NCBI GenBank assembly: GCA_002298995.1
Contig: DBMO01000002.1
Location: 233,864 to 297,863 of the forward strand
Origin: Desulfarculales bacterium UBA696
GTDB taxonomy: Bacteria > Desulfobacterota > Syntrophobacteria > Syntrophobacterales > Syntrophobacteraceae
Length of the DNA stretch: 64,000 nucleotides
Direction: 5' to 3'
This document shows positions 25,666 to 34,765 of this stretch, piece after piece (position 1 is the stretch's first letter; each line of letters begins with the position of its first letter). The notes beneath the pieces were generated by a model that ran no database searches, had not been told where the DNA came from, and was given only the letters and a program-made list of their open reading frames with translations. The translations under genes and the position numbers were made by a program.

Positions 25666-25967
25666 CTCGCTTTACCTCGTTGCTTTATATTATTTATTTT
25701 GCGCCAATCATGCTGACATTTCGAGGCGAAAAACCATAAGCACAGCAGTTCGGCCGAGACGTCGAATTCCCACTCAATGCACCGACAACATTAAATAAAG
25801 TGTAAGCACATCTCACCTGCCCCGCCATTACCCGAAACCGATGGCGACTGCCGCTCGGGATTGGCGAGCACAAAAAATGTTGAAAGGAAGCGGGGCTTGT
25901 GGTAGGAAATTCAGGTGGCAAGTGAAAGTTTGCTCATGGAACTCAAATTCATTCAGGAGTTGTTCTC

Positions 25968-26183
25968 ATGAACTGGGCATGGTGTTTTGGCATGATAGTG
26001 CTTTCGGGAGTACCGGCGATTGTTGGAGGCGGCATCACTTTTGGACTGACGAACAGCTGGTCTGCTGTAATCGGCTGGGAAGCCATATTGTTTTGCCTCG
26101 TCGTAACCGCGATCACCAAGGGACTCAAGAATTCCAAGGTTGATGTGGCCAAGGCGGAAGCGGCGCACGCCGTGGTGCACTAA
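25968..26183 (+). CDS. Small membrane protein, two predicted membrane segments
   Basis: A 71-residue protein starting at ATG 25968 with GGAG nine bases before. Two hydrophobic segments (about residues 4-25 and 35-49) are joined by a short loop, and the tail is soluble and alanine-rich. I do not recognise a family. It stands 11 bases before the start of the Cys-rich DUF6485-type gene and shares its terminator, so they form a two-gene unit. Frame, ribosome binding site and spacing support a real gene. Confidence 0.6.
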   Translation: MNWAWCFGMIVLSGVPAIVGGGITFGLTNSWSAVIGWEAILFCLVVTAITKGLKNSKVDVAKAEAAHAVVH

Positions 26184-26194
26184 ATGGTGAAGTA

Positions 26195-26398
26195 ATGGAT
26201 TGCAAGCAAGAACAGAACAGGAAGAAGTGCACTTGCAGCTACAGCGGCTGTTCGAGAACGGGTATGTGCTGTGAGTGCATCCAGTACCACCTGAAAGCCC
26301 GGCAACTGCCCGGATGCTGTTTTCCTCCCGACGCCGAGAGGACTTACGACCGGTCTTTCGAGCATTTTGCACGTCTGGTTTCTTCGAATAAGGTCTAA
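26195..26398 (+). CDS. Cysteine-rich DUF6485-type small protein
   Basis: A 67-residue soluble protein with eight cysteines, most in the first 42 residues (CTCSY, CSRTGMCCECIQYH, GCCFPPDAERTYDRS). The spacing suggests metal binding, probably zinc or iron-sulfur. It matches what I know of the DUF6485 family, found widely in anaerobic bacteria and archaea without known function. The start is ATG 26195. A strong terminator follows at once. Confidence 0.75.
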   Translation: MDCKQEQNRKKCTCSYSGCSRTGMCCECIQYHLKARQLPGCCFPPDAERTYDRSFEHFARLVSSNKV

Positions 26399-26401
26399 TA
26401 C

Positions 26402-26443
26402 AGGTCTGGTGTTTCTTTCGAAAACACCAGACCTTTGTCTTTT
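26402..26443 (+). terminator. Rho-independent terminator
   Basis: A perfect 13-base-pair stem (AGGTCTGGTGTTT with its complement at 26422-26434) with a short loop, followed by TTGTCTTTT. It begins four bases after the stop of the DUF6485-type gene. Confidence 0.9.
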
Positions 26444-26622
26444 GAGCACCCTGCCTGAGTTAGCCTAAAAGCCGCTCCAGAGGCCACCCCAAGGTCCGCC
26501 ACAATTATGCCGGAATCGTTTACAAAGGTGACGGTAGGATTTGGAACCCATTCGCCATGCGGGCGAACCTTCGCCGTGCACCACCCCCCTCGTGCCCGGA
26601 AATCTCCAGGCAGGCAAGTCTA

Positions 26623-28944
26623 CTAGACCAAAATCGTCCTGATCCTGTGCAGCATCCGAATCTGTTCGCCGGTGAATTCCAGCTCCGGTCTTTGAGTGAA
26701 AATGTTTTCCACTTCACCGAGGACCTCTTTCATGCGCTGCAGCTCTTCAGGCCGGCTCAGCAGAGATGGCAGTGTAGCCAGCGCCCGTTCGGGCTCCAGG
26801 GAGACGATTACCTCCTGCTCCGAGCTTATCCTGCGCAATTCTTCTTCGGAGAGCCCTGACAATGCGCTGCCCGAGTTCATGACCTCATCGGTTGCTTCCA
26901 GGCTGAGAAGTGGAATATGGTGGGATTGGCTGCCGATAAGCGCGCCAATGCGGGCTACGGCCTGCGGATAGCCGCCCTTTTCTATTTTGGCAAGCGCCTC
27001 CCTGACAAGCGGGAGAGTTCTCGGATTGATTTTCCTCTCCATCTCTTCGTAGACTTCCGGCTCGACTACCCTAAGAGCTATCATGCTGCCGTATAGCTGA
27101 AAAAACAGGACTTCGGACATCAAGTCGTGGGTGTCCCGATAATAATCGAGTGCCGCGGATATGCAGTCCGACATTGCCTTTTCCATTTTACAAAATGGAT
27201 TGTCCGGCGAAGCCGCAACACGCGCCTTTCTGACGGCCGAAGCAGCCGCGGGGAGCGGCCACATCAGCGGATTTTCCTTAGTGCTAAAGGCCCACCTCTG
27301 CCAGCGGAGCGGATGATATTTTCTGCCAAGCCGTGCTAATTCCTCGTTTACCGCCGCGCGGATAAAAGGACGGCAAAAAAGCGAATAGGCTTTTTCATTC
27401 AGGATCGAGACCTCCGCCACCGCCTCAAAGGCCATCTCGTCGCGCCTGTCGTAAGTGGGGCCGAATTTAACATCCTCAAGCCTTTTCTCCTCGAATGCCA
27501 CCACGTACTCCGAACCGCCGTTCCCATCCGGCTTCTCGGTTATCTCCATCTCATAGAGCCCGGGCCGAAGCGTTTGAATGTGGTCGAGCACTTTCACAAT
27601 CTGCGAGTGCTCTTTTTTTGCTACCATGCCGGATACGAAAATTCCCAGGTGGCCGATGCTCTTGTGCATCAATCCGACAATGACCTGGCCGTTTGCCTTG
27701 ATCTCCTCGGTGCTTCCGTACACGTCGGCAATCCAGTAGAAAGCCTGCTGTGGCGGGGTAATATTGTCGCCCATTGAAGCGAAGACGATGATCGGAGATT
27801 TAATGGATTTGATGTCGAGTGCCTGTCGCGTGCAGCTCCTTAACTCACCTCGTTCCAGCTTGTTTCCGATGAACAGGTTATCGACTATCCATCGTATTTC
27901 CTGTTCATTCATCAAAAAGAATCCTCCCCACCACTTCTCAAATTCCAGGAACCGATCGGGTTCGGTATCGATATTGGCAAAGAGGTGGTAGTACTTTTCC
28001 CAGAATGTGTTGGCCGGGTTGAGGTTTTCGAAATTCTGCACCAGGTGCGCACCGTCGAACTTGCCGTTGCCGAGGTCGCTTGCCAGCAGAGCCCCCCAGC
28101 TTCCGCCATGAAGACCCCCGGAGTAGCGCATCGGGTTCTGATTATCTTTGCCGCCCCAATAGGACATAGGCGCGCCGTTGATCACAACCGGGCCGGTGAT
28201 GTCGGGCTGGGATGCCGCCAGAAGCATCACCGCCCATCCTCCCTGGCAGTTGCCGTAGATGACGGGCTTTTTGCTCTTCGGGTGCCTTCTGACCACTTCC
28301 CGCACAAATCTTGCCTCGGCCGCGCATACGTCAAGCAAGGTCTGCCCCGGTTGAGGATCAGGGAAAAACATCACGAAGTAAACCGGATGACCGGCTTCCA
28401 GGGCAACACCAATCTCGGAATCCGCTTTGAACCCGCCTATGCCGGGGCCGTGGCCCGCGCGCGGGTCGACGATTACGTAGGGCCGCTTGGTGTCGTCCGT
28501 AACCACGCCTTCAGGAGGCTTAATCTTGACAATAGCGTAATTTACAGGGCGTTTGAAACGACGGCCGTCCTCGATCATCTCCCACTGATAATACAACACC
28601 GGAGGCTCTCCGGCGCGCTCATGCTCGAGGAAAATGTCGCCTCGCCGCCGCATGGTGTCCCAGAACAGGACAGATCGCTGGAACGAATCGCTCAGATAAG
28701 AATGCAGAAATTGCCAGGGATTCGCAAAAGCTTCGGCAGCGGCCCCGGAATTTCCAAGCATCGCTTCCCGGTACTTATCCAGAAAGTTGCGCTGGGCCTC
28801 CAGGGTCCCTTTGGAAAAGCGTTCAAAAATGGTGTTCGCCAATTCCAGGAAGTCACTCGCGCGTTGAGATTGGGTCTCCACTTGCAACTCCTTTGAAATA
28901 TCGGACATTCGTTTTGTGGATAACTGCGAATCTGCGCCGGGCAC
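26623..28944 (-). CDS. DUF3141 / PHA-synthase-like alpha/beta hydrolase
   Basis: A 773-residue protein. The central part (about residues 140-440) is an alpha/beta hydrolase core like that of polyhydroxyalkanoate synthases: VIYGNCQGGWAVML gives the G-x-C-x-G-G lipase-like box with the catalytic Cys, VFASMGDNITPPQQAF the Asp and HKSIGHLGIF the His. The N-terminal helical part (residues 1-135, with ANPWQFLHSYLSDSFQRSVLFWDTMR) also recalls PhaC. The C-terminal 300 residues are helical and specific to DUF3141-type proteins. It may make or remodel a polyester, but PHA activity is not shown and no phaE, phaA/B or phasin gene is adjacent. The start may be GTG 28944 or ATG 28908. Confidence 0.8.
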   Translation of the reverse strand: MPGADSQLSTKRMSDISKELQVETQSQRASDFLELANTIFERFSKGTLEAQRNFLDKYREAMLGNSGAAAEAFANPWQFLHSYLSDSFQRSVLFWDTMRRRGDIFLEHERAGEPPVLYYQWEMIEDGRRFKRPVNYAIVKIKPPEGVVTDDTKRPYVIVDPRAGHGPGIGGFKADSEIGVALEAGHPVYFVMFFPDPQPGQTLLDVCAAEARFVREVVRRHPKSKKPVIYGNCQGGWAVMLLAASQPDITGPVVINGAPMSYWGGKDNQNPMRYSGGLHGGSWGALLASDLGNGKFDGAHLVQNFENLNPANTFWEKYYHLFANIDTEPDRFLEFEKWWGGFFLMNEQEIRWIVDNLFIGNKLERGELRSCTRQALDIKSIKSPIIVFASMGDNITPPQQAFYWIADVYGSTEEIKANGQVIVGLMHKSIGHLGIFVSGMVAKKEHSQIVKVLDHIQTLRPGLYEMEITEKPDGNGGSEYVVAFEEKRLEDVKFGPTYDRRDEMAFEAVAEVSILNEKAYSLFCRPFIRAAVNEELARLGRKYHPLRWQRWAFSTKENPLMWPLPAAASAVRKARVAASPDNPFCKMEKAMSDCISAALDYYRDTHDLMSEVLFFQLYGSMIALRVVEPEVYEEMERKINPRTLPLVREALAKIEKGGYPQAVARIGALIGSQSHHIPLLSLEATDEVMNSGSALSGLSEEELRRISSEQEVIVSLEPERALATLPSLLSRPEELQRMKEVLGEVENIFTQRPELEFTGEQIRMLHRIRTILV

Positions 28945-29231
28945 GATCGATCCGGATTAACACGTAGTTTCTGAATGGTTCCAGGAAATTACCGTCCAGG
29001 GTGTGCGGTATTTTGGTCAGTGTAGCCAAACGAATAGCTTTGTCAAAAGAAAAGGATTTCGGCACAAATGAGATAAGCTTCTTCAGGTAGTTCTTCAACA
29101 TATTCGCACTGGAATTCTGGTTTGACCGCCTGCCGTTTCCCTGTCCGGGGTGGACATGAAGATCGGCAAGTCTTAAGAAATTTCCACTAGAGCTAAGAAA
29201 TTCCAAGAAAATTCAAAGGGGAGGATAAAAG

Positions 29232-30119
29232 ATGAGAGTTGGATTTATCGGCCTTGGGCGCATGGGGAGCGGCATGGCTGCAAACCTGATAAAAGCGGGA
29301 CATGAAGTAACTGTCTACAATCGCACGCCTGGCAAGATGCAGCCTCTGGTCGAGCTGGGCGCCAGGGCCGCCGGCAGCATGGCCGAGGCCTGCCGAGGAG
29401 ATGCCGCAATCACCATGCTGGCGGACGACGCGGCCCTTGAAAGCATCTCGTTTGGAAATGGTGGCCTAATAGAAAGCCTCGGCAGGGACGCAATCCATAT
29501 CTCCATGAGCACGATAAGCGTCGATTTATCTGAAAAGCTCGCGGCGGCCCACGGGAAAGCCGGCCAGCGATTCGTAAGCGCACCGGTATTCGGGCGGCCG
29601 GATGCCGCGGCGGCTGCCAAGCTGTTTGTAGTCGCCGGTGGCCCGTCGGATGTCGTAGCCGCATGCATGCCTCTTTTCGAGGCAATGGGGCAAAAAACCT
29701 TTCACCTAAGCGAGCATCCCCCGGACGCAAACCTGATAAAGCTTAGCGGGAATTTCCTGATTGCATCGGTGATAGAGTCGCTGGGTGAGGCCATTGCGCT
29801 CATTGGCAAGGCAGGGATCGATAGAGGGAAATTTATCGATCTGCTTACATCAACTCTTTTCAGTGCCCCGGTCTATAAAACTTACGGCGGGCTGATAGCG
29901 GATAAGCAATTCGACAAAGGAGGATTTTCCGCCCCCCTTGGCCTCAAGGATATCCGCCTGGCCCTTTTGGCAGCAGAAAAACTTCGCGTACCCATGCCAG
30001 TGGCGAGCCTCCTGCGCGACCGACTAATCACCCTGATTGCAACCGGCGGTGAAAAACTCGACTGGTCCGCAATCGCGCTGCTCGCCGCAAAAGATGCAGG
30101 GGAAGTGGACGGGCACTAA
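29232..30119 (+). CDS. NAD(P)-dependent beta-hydroxyacid dehydrogenase (3-hydroxyisobutyrate type)
   Basis: A 295-residue oxidoreductase. Residues 1-25 are the Rossmann motif (VGFIGLGRMGSGMAANLIKAGHEV) and NRTP follows the second strand, which suggests NADP(H) preference. The catalytic lysine is in ANLIKLSGNFLIAS (about residue 172), and PLGLKDIRLAL matches the C-terminal helical domain. Relatives reduce 3-hydroxyisobutyrate, tartronate or succinate semialdehydes and glyoxylate; the substrate here is not evident. GGGGAGG stands before the start. Length is normal. Confidence 0.88.
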   Translation: MRVGFIGLGRMGSGMAANLIKAGHEVTVYNRTPGKMQPLVELGARAAGSMAEACRGDAAITMLADDAALESISFGNGGLIESLGRDAIHISMSTISVDLSEKLAAAHGKAGQRFVSAPVFGRPDAAAAAKLFVVAGGPSDVVAACMPLFEAMGQKTFHLSEHPPDANLIKLSGNFLIASVIESLGEAIALIGKAGIDRGKFIDLLTSTLFSAPVYKTYGGLIADKQFDKGGFSAPLGLKDIRLALLAAEKLRVPMPVASLLRDRLITLIATGGEKLDWSAIALLAAKDAGEVDGH

Positions 30120-30216
30120 GCTGGGCATTTTAGAGGTGAGATCAAAATGATATAAGAATCATTGTAAGCCGTCAGGGCTGGACCGCGGGCATTAGCGCTT
30201 TTGGAGGCAAGCCAAA

Positions 30217-31416
30217 ATGGTGCTCTCATTTATTCATGCATTGCGCCGGGAGGAAATTCCAGTAAGCGTGCGCCATGTTCTGGAATTCTATGAGGCCTTG
30301 CGAAAGGGGCTTGCGCCCGACCTGGACGGGCTTTTTCTGCTCTCACGGCTGATTTTTATAAAAAGGATTGAGCACTACGACGCATTCGAGCGCGTGTTTG
30401 CATCTTTTTTCATGGGAAAGGACTTTCGCCTGATTGCCGCCGACTTGGAGGAGGCGCTTTTTTCAAAACCCTTCGAGCTGTGGCTTCGCGAAGAAATTGC
30501 AAAGGGCACCTTTACCATTGAGGAACTTCGTGAATTTGGAACGGACGAACTGTTGCGGCGGTTTTGGGAAACACTTGCCAAGCAACGCGACAGGCACAGG
30601 CACGGGCGCACCTGGATAGGAACGGGCGGGACCTCTCCTTTCGGCCATGGAGGCCGCGAGGGGGGTGGTATCAGAGTCAATGGCGAGAGTATCCACGGCA
30701 CCGCCCAGAAGGTGATCGCCGCCAGAAACTACCTGAATTACAGCTCGAAATCCACAATGGCTCGCGATAACTTGCGCCAGGTGCTTGCGTCTCTCAGGAA
30801 CTTTCAGCCGGCCGGGCCGGAAACCGAACTCGATATAGACGAAACAATCTCCCGCACCGCCAAAAACGGCGGCGAAATAGATTTGGTTTTCACCAGGGAG
30901 AAGCGAGACCGCCTGAAGTTGATAGTGTTGCTCGATAACGGCGGGTACTCGATGGGACCCTACGTTGAACTCGTGAAAACGGTTTTCGAAAAGATCCGGG
31001 AACAGTTCAAGGAACTGGAGTACTTCTATTTTCACAACTGCATTTACGGGACAGTCTACAGCGACCTGCCAAGGACCCGCCCCGTGCAGTGGGAAGACTT
31101 TACGGCCCGCGGGCGCGACACCCGTCTCATCATAATCGGAGACGCCAACATGGCCCCTGCCGAACTGATGGCCGCGAGCGGCTCCCTCTATTTTGTAAGC
31201 GAGGAGCGAAAATCCGGCCTGGAGTGGCTAAGGGATCTGAGGGCTGCGTTTCCGGCAAGCGTATGGCTAAACCCCATTCCCAGGGAGCGCTGGGACAGGG
31301 AAAGCATCAGCATAGACCGGATCGGCAGGATCTTCCCGATGGAAGACCTGACCCTTGCCGGAATAAAGAACGCCGTTGAGCGGTTGAACATACTGGGGCA
31401 GGCAGTGAGGGCGTAA
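30217..31416 (+). CDS. CoxE-like VWA domain protein
   Basis: A 399-residue protein of the type often found next to MoxR ATPases. The N-terminal half is helical (LRREEIPVSVRHVLEFYEALRKGL is typical), followed by a glycine-rich linker (about residues 128-150) and a von Willebrand A domain (about 225-385). The metal site normally reads D-x-S-x-S; here LLDNGGYSMGPYV has Asp but Gly in place of the first Ser, as in many members of this family. Partners are usually AAA ATPases of the MoxR group, which are absent here. Precise role unknown. GGAGG precedes the ATG. Confidence 0.75.
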   Translation: MVLSFIHALRREEIPVSVRHVLEFYEALRKGLAPDLDGLFLLSRLIFIKRIEHYDAFERVFASFFMGKDFRLIAADLEEALFSKPFELWLREEIAKGTFTIEELREFGTDELLRRFWETLAKQRDRHRHGRTWIGTGGTSPFGHGGREGGGIRVNGESIHGTAQKVIAARNYLNYSSKSTMARDNLRQVLASLRNFQPAGPETELDIDETISRTAKNGGEIDLVFTREKRDRLKLIVLLDNGGYSMGPYVELVKTVFEKIREQFKELEYFYFHNCIYGTVYSDLPRTRPVQWEDFTARGRDTRLIIIGDANMAPAELMAASGSLYFVSEERKSGLEWLRDLRAAFPASVWLNPIPRERWDRESISIDRIGRIFPMEDLTLAGIKNAVERLNILGQAVRA

Positions 31417-31426
31417 TGATGTCCGC

Positions 31427-32128
31427 TTAGATTCTCTCGAGATCCTTGAGCGATTCGACCACAAGCACCGATGTTCCCGAATCGGCCCATTGGAAAAGAG
31501 ATTCGGCTTTTTCGACCGGCAGGATAACGCAGCCGTGTGAGCAGCGGGCGCCGAAGACGTTTCCGGCGTGGATGTAGACGGTTTCGTAGATCCGCAGTGA
31601 GAAGGGCATCCAGGCGGGTTTGCCGAATTCGTTCGGATAGGAGCGTGAAACGTGGTCAGGGTCTTTTTCCTGGACGCGGTAGAAGCCGGGCTTGGTGTCC
31701 TGGCCCATGTTGCCGATGCAGGCCTGGCTGTCGCCCGCAAGGACGCCGGATTCATACCACCCGATAAATGGAATGTCTTTCACGACGAGGATGAATTTAG
31801 GTGAGCGCTGGGCCGTGCCGAGCCGCGGCGGGATGGGCGTCCAGTTCATGAATGCCCGGAAATCAGAGGGGACCTTCAGCTTGCGCCCTTTTCGGATATC
31901 CTCGCGGATATAGTACTGCTCCTTGGTGTTAAGGCGCGAGAGGATTTCGCGGCAGGTATTCACATCGAGGTCGGGATTGGCCCTCTCGATCTGGAGAAGC
32001 TCGTCCTCGGATATGACACGCTCGGTCCATGATGGATACGAGTCGTAAGGCCCGGCAAAAAGAAGGCCTGTTGTACAGGCGCTCCAGAGCAGGGCCGCGC
32101 ATAGAGCTGTTCTGAATGCTAATCTCAT
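31427..32128 (-). CDS. L,D-transpeptidase (YkuD domain), intact active site
   Basis: A 233-residue exported protein with a signal peptide (about residues 1-25) and a YkuD domain over about residues 110-230. The active site is complete: YIHAGNVFGARCSHGCVILP contains the His, the S-H-G-C-x catalytic motif with its cysteine. Such enzymes cross-link peptidoglycan stem peptides (3-3 links) or attach proteins to it, in the periplasm. It offers a direct contrast to the YkuD protein at 5300-5977, which has Gly at the cysteine position. The gene is convergent with the VWA gene and ten bases away from it. Confidence 0.9.
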   Translation of the reverse strand: MRLAFRTALCAALLWSACTTGLLFAGPYDSYPSWTERVISEDELLQIERANPDLDVNTCREILSRLNTKEQYYIREDIRKGRKLKVPSDFRAFMNWTPIPPRLGTAQRSPKFILVVKDIPFIGWYESGVLAGDSQACIGNMGQDTKPGFYRVQEKDPDHVSRSYPNEFGKPAWMPFSLRIYETVYIHAGNVFGARCSHGCVILPVEKAESLFQWADSGTSVLVVESLKDLERI

Positions 32129-32222
32129 GATTACAAATCTAATATCGTGCTTCCGGTCAAACCCTTAAGGAGCCTTAACGGGAAAGAGAGCCGGAATATT
32201 TCAGAAGGTGCTTTATGCCAAT

Positions 32223-32258
32223 GTAGGGTGGACACAGGCATTATCGTGCCCACCCTAC
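32223..32258. repeat. Short dispersed palindrome GTAGGGTGG-type
   Basis: Arms GTAGGGTGGACAC (32223-32235) and GTGCCCACCCTAC (32246-32258) form a near-perfect hairpin. The same GTAGGGTGGGCAC / GTGCCCACCCTAC sequence recurs at 47700-47789, and a half copy is at about 15798-15809. It is a REP-like intergenic element lying between two genes on the minus strand. Confidence 0.7.
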
Positions 32259-32278
32259 ACATCCCGTCCAGCATCCGT

Positions 32279-32932
32279 CTAAAGTCCCAATTCCTGGTTA
32301 ATCAGTACGATTTTGATTCTGCCCTTTGGATATGACTTTTCGGTAATCGTCCAAGTGTTGCAGATGCGGTCGGGGCTGCGGCAGTCCTCGCAGAATCCGG
32401 TCTTTACGCAGGGCGTTTTCTTATCGAGCCGCATGGCATTGGTCGGCGCCGAGTAGTTCTTGATCCTCAGCATGGCGTCTTCGATGTCGGGGACGATCTT
32501 GTTTCTTCCAACCAGGATCACAACGTTTTTGGGGCCGAATCCGATTGCGCCGGTCCTGTTGCCGGTCATGTCGAGGTTCACGAGCTTGCCGGTTTCGGTT
32601 ACGGCATTCGTGCCGGTGACAAAGAAGTCAGCCAGCAGGGAGCGCCGCCTGCGTTCGTACATTTCTGCCGGCGGGACCCCTTTTTCGAAGGTATCGAGTA
32701 TCTCGACTCCGGGATGTTTCTTGAGGGCTTCATAGACACCGGTTTGCACAACCGTCATGGATCCTCCCCAGGACAGGCTGTGGGCATCGGTCTTGGGAAG
32801 GATCTCCTCCAAGACTATCCTTTTGGCGGCCTGTGCGTCGGCCGCGATATGTACTTCAAAGTTGTTGGATTCCAGGATTTCCTTGAGACTTTCAAGGCGA
32901 AGCGACCAGAAATTTTCGATTGGCTTGTCCAT
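32279..32932 (-). CDS. LUD domain (LutC/DUF162-type) protein
   Basis: A 217-residue cytoplasmic protein with a LUD domain: LSWGGSMTVVQTGVYEALK, FVTGTNAVTETGKLVNLDMTGNRTGAIGFGPKNVVILVGRNK are clear family blocks. The C-terminal third has four cysteines (KTPCVKTGFCEDCRSPDRICNTW), as in the subgroup found in anaerobes. LutC proteins take part in lactate oxidation, but stand-alone LUD proteins have no settled role and no lutA/lutB is nearby. Confidence 0.85.
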   Translation of the reverse strand: MDKPIENFWSLRLESLKEILESNNFEVHIAADAQAAKRIVLEEILPKTDAHSLSWGGSMTVVQTGVYEALKKHPGVEILDTFEKGVPPAEMYERRRRSLLADFFVTGTNAVTETGKLVNLDMTGNRTGAIGFGPKNVVILVGRNKIVPDIEDAMLRIKNYSAPTNAMRLDKKTPCVKTGFCEDCRSPDRICNTWTITEKSYPKGRIKIVLINQELGL

Positions 32933-32971
32933 TTTTTCATACTCCCGTGCATTTAATCAAAACAACAGCGC

Positions 32972-33436
32972 TCACGGATCGGACATCTTCCTCATGAGCA
33001 GCTTTCTATGTTCCATCTCCTGCTCCCGAATCAGTGCGAGGGTGGAAAGAGCCCCGGGATCGGTGATCAGCTGAGCTATGAATTCATAGAAAAGAATCGA
33101 GTCCTCCTCGAATTCCACCGCCGCCTTCAGGATCTCTTTTTCATCCGTGATGGAGCTGACCTTGAGCTCATCAAGAGTAAAGGCATGGCGTCCCATGGCG
33201 GCTCGCAGGGCGGCCCCGCTTGCCCCGGAAATAATATCCCGGCCCTTCCTGTTTTGGCACAGCCGATCTTTGACCTCCTGAAACTGTTGCCGGTGCAGGA
33301 CCTCCTGATCGGCCAGCCAGTCGAGAAGATCTTTTAACTCACTTCGTACGGCCCCGCCAAGGGCGCTCCTGTAATAATTCTCGCCGTTCACTTCAATCTG
33401 TATCGCAAGATCTAAAATCTCGGAGGCCGTAAACAT
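32972..33436 (-). CDS. Ferritin-like (rubrerythrin-type) diiron protein
   Basis: A 154-residue four-helix protein from the chosen start. It has the E...ExxH spacing of rubrerythrin-like ferritins: ILDLAIQIEVNGENYYRSAL in helix 1, LADQEVLHRQQFQEV in helix 2, AAVEFEEDSILFYEFI in helix 3 and LIREQEMEHRKLL in helix 4. No rubredoxin tail is present, so it is the short erythrin type, probably involved in peroxide or iron handling. ATG 33436 is preceded by AAGGGA; an ATG at 33463 is the alternative. It is a single gene. Confidence 0.85.
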   Translation of the reverse strand: MFTASEILDLAIQIEVNGENYYRSALGGAVRSELKDLLDWLADQEVLHRQQFQEVKDRLCQNRKGRDIISGASGAALRAAMGRHAFTLDELKVSSITDEKEILKAAVEFEEDSILFYEFIAQLITDPGALSTLALIREQEMEHRKLLMRKMSDP

Positions 33437-33677
33437 TTGTAATCCCTTGATTTGCCGCATCAATCGCGGAGTTGCGGGGCGATGCGGCCCGTGAGGCGCG
33501 CTTTCCAGCTCGCCGCTTCGTGCTGTCCAAGCAGAATCATTACCCCCTCAAGCCACTACAGAAAACCTGGCCGCCGCTCCCGCGGCAAAAACCAACCCAC
33601 GGTTCGCGATTGTAATTGAGGCAACCTGTCGCTGTATAGCCTTTATTAACGGGTAGCCCGAGGGTACTTCCTTGACT

Positions 33678-34172
33678 TTATATCCTGGATGTGACCGGAG
33701 CAGAAGAGGACTTGGCGGCTTTGCGTCTTCTTTCTTCCTGAAACTTGACCAAATTTTCAGGCAGTCCGCGCTTTTTGGCGGCTCGGCTTCTCGTGCGGGA
33801 GAGCGATTTTGCAGAAAGAGACTGCCTCATTGTGAATCCCCATTTCTTCTTGTAGTCGCGCGGGGTGAGTCCGTGAGAGCCGATGTGCTTTCTTGTGAGC
33901 TGCTTCATTTCTATCCCGCATTCGAGGCATACTATTTTACTCTCGCGAATCGAATCTTTCGGGTCCAGGAACTCGGGCTTTTTAGCAGCGGATTTCTGAG
34001 CCACAACTATTTCAGGCTCCAGCAATTCATCTTGCGCTTCAGCATTTTGCATTCGCCGCAAAACAAGAAAAGTATTCGTGAGACTTTGTTCGATTTCTTC
34101 AGAAGAAATCCTACCGACAGACGCCTGAGCCTTCACAATAGCAGCGGCAATTTCAAGCAGTCTTTTCGCCAT
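33678..34172 (-). CDS. MucR/Ros family transcriptional regulator
   Basis: A 164-residue regulator. The MucR core (about residues 70-130) has the unusual bacterial zinc-finger-like motif: IVCLECGIEMKQLTRKHIGSHGLTPRDYKKKWG, with C-x2-C and H-x3-H ligands, followed by a basic DNA-binding end (LSRTRSRAAKKRG). The N-terminus is helical and may mediate oligomerisation. MucR proteins are known from alphaproteobacteria as global, H-NS-like regulators of exopolysaccharide and surface genes and are multiplied in some Desulfobacterota. Target genes cannot be read here. A 593-base gap upstream is the longest leader in the region. Confidence 0.9.
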   Translation of the reverse strand: MAKRLLEIAAAIVKAQASVGRISSEEIEQSLTNTFLVLRRMQNAEAQDELLEPEIVVAQKSAAKKPEFLDPKDSIRESKIVCLECGIEMKQLTRKHIGSHGLTPRDYKKKWGFTMRQSLSAKSLSRTRSRAAKKRGLPENLVKFQEERRRKAAKSSSAPVTSRI

Positions 34173-34765
34173 CTTTTACGCTCCTTTGGATGAGAACTGA
34201 AACTATAGGGAATAGAAACTCGTCTAGAGCTACCAATTGCGCCATATCTGGTCTGGAGGTACAATCCGCAAATCATGCTGGAGAATTTACAACATTCAAA
34301 GTCTGACATGGCGAGAGGCGAATATAAAAGCAAAATCGATTCTAATGCAAGTAAAATAAAGTTTACTCTCAGTTTTTGTAATCTTCAGATATGCAAGGCT
34401 ATTCAAGATGTTCGTTATAGGGCGATTTGGAATGAGAACCAGATCTTCCGATCTAATTCAACAATTGTTCAGGAAGACGATTTCTTCTGCTGAACCGTTT
34501 TTTGATAGCGCGTGTTTTTTCGCGTTGAGGATTTGGATAGGAAATATGCCCGCGGAAGGCAAGTCTAAGCACGGTCCTATGCAGGACTGAGTCAAAAAAT
34601 GACATTCGAGCCGGGAAAATATTGAGACGGGTTTTCCAGCCTGCCCCACATGCCGCTGAAGTTCTTAGGCCAAAGCTTTTTAAGGACCGGGCATCAAATC
34701 GAATTACCGCAACCGCGCGAAAGATCGCGGATAGCTTCTTATGCAAAATGCCGTAATGTTGAGGC
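34173..34765. other. Long intergenic region upstream of mucR
   Basis: 593 bases between the MucR gene and the DUF6178-type gene. The part near mucR is AT-rich and likely regulatory. Frames present are short and lack ribosome binding sites or recognisable products. I see no tRNA or riboswitch. Confidence 0.45.

Noticed and set aside
28853..29206. A 117-residue minus-strand frame overlapping the start of the PHA-synthase-like gene.
   Set aside because: It overlaps the N-terminal coding region of the larger gene in another frame and has no ribosome binding site or family features.
34440..34456. The bases CTTCCGATCT match the end of a common sequencing adapter.
   Set aside because: Only ten bases match and the flanks are ordinary sequence, so chance is the better explanation than adapter contamination.
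34453..34746. A 97-residue frame on the minus strand in the gap between mucR and the DUF6178-type gene.
   Set aside because: No ribosome binding site, no recognisable features, and basic, arginine-rich composition typical of chance frames.
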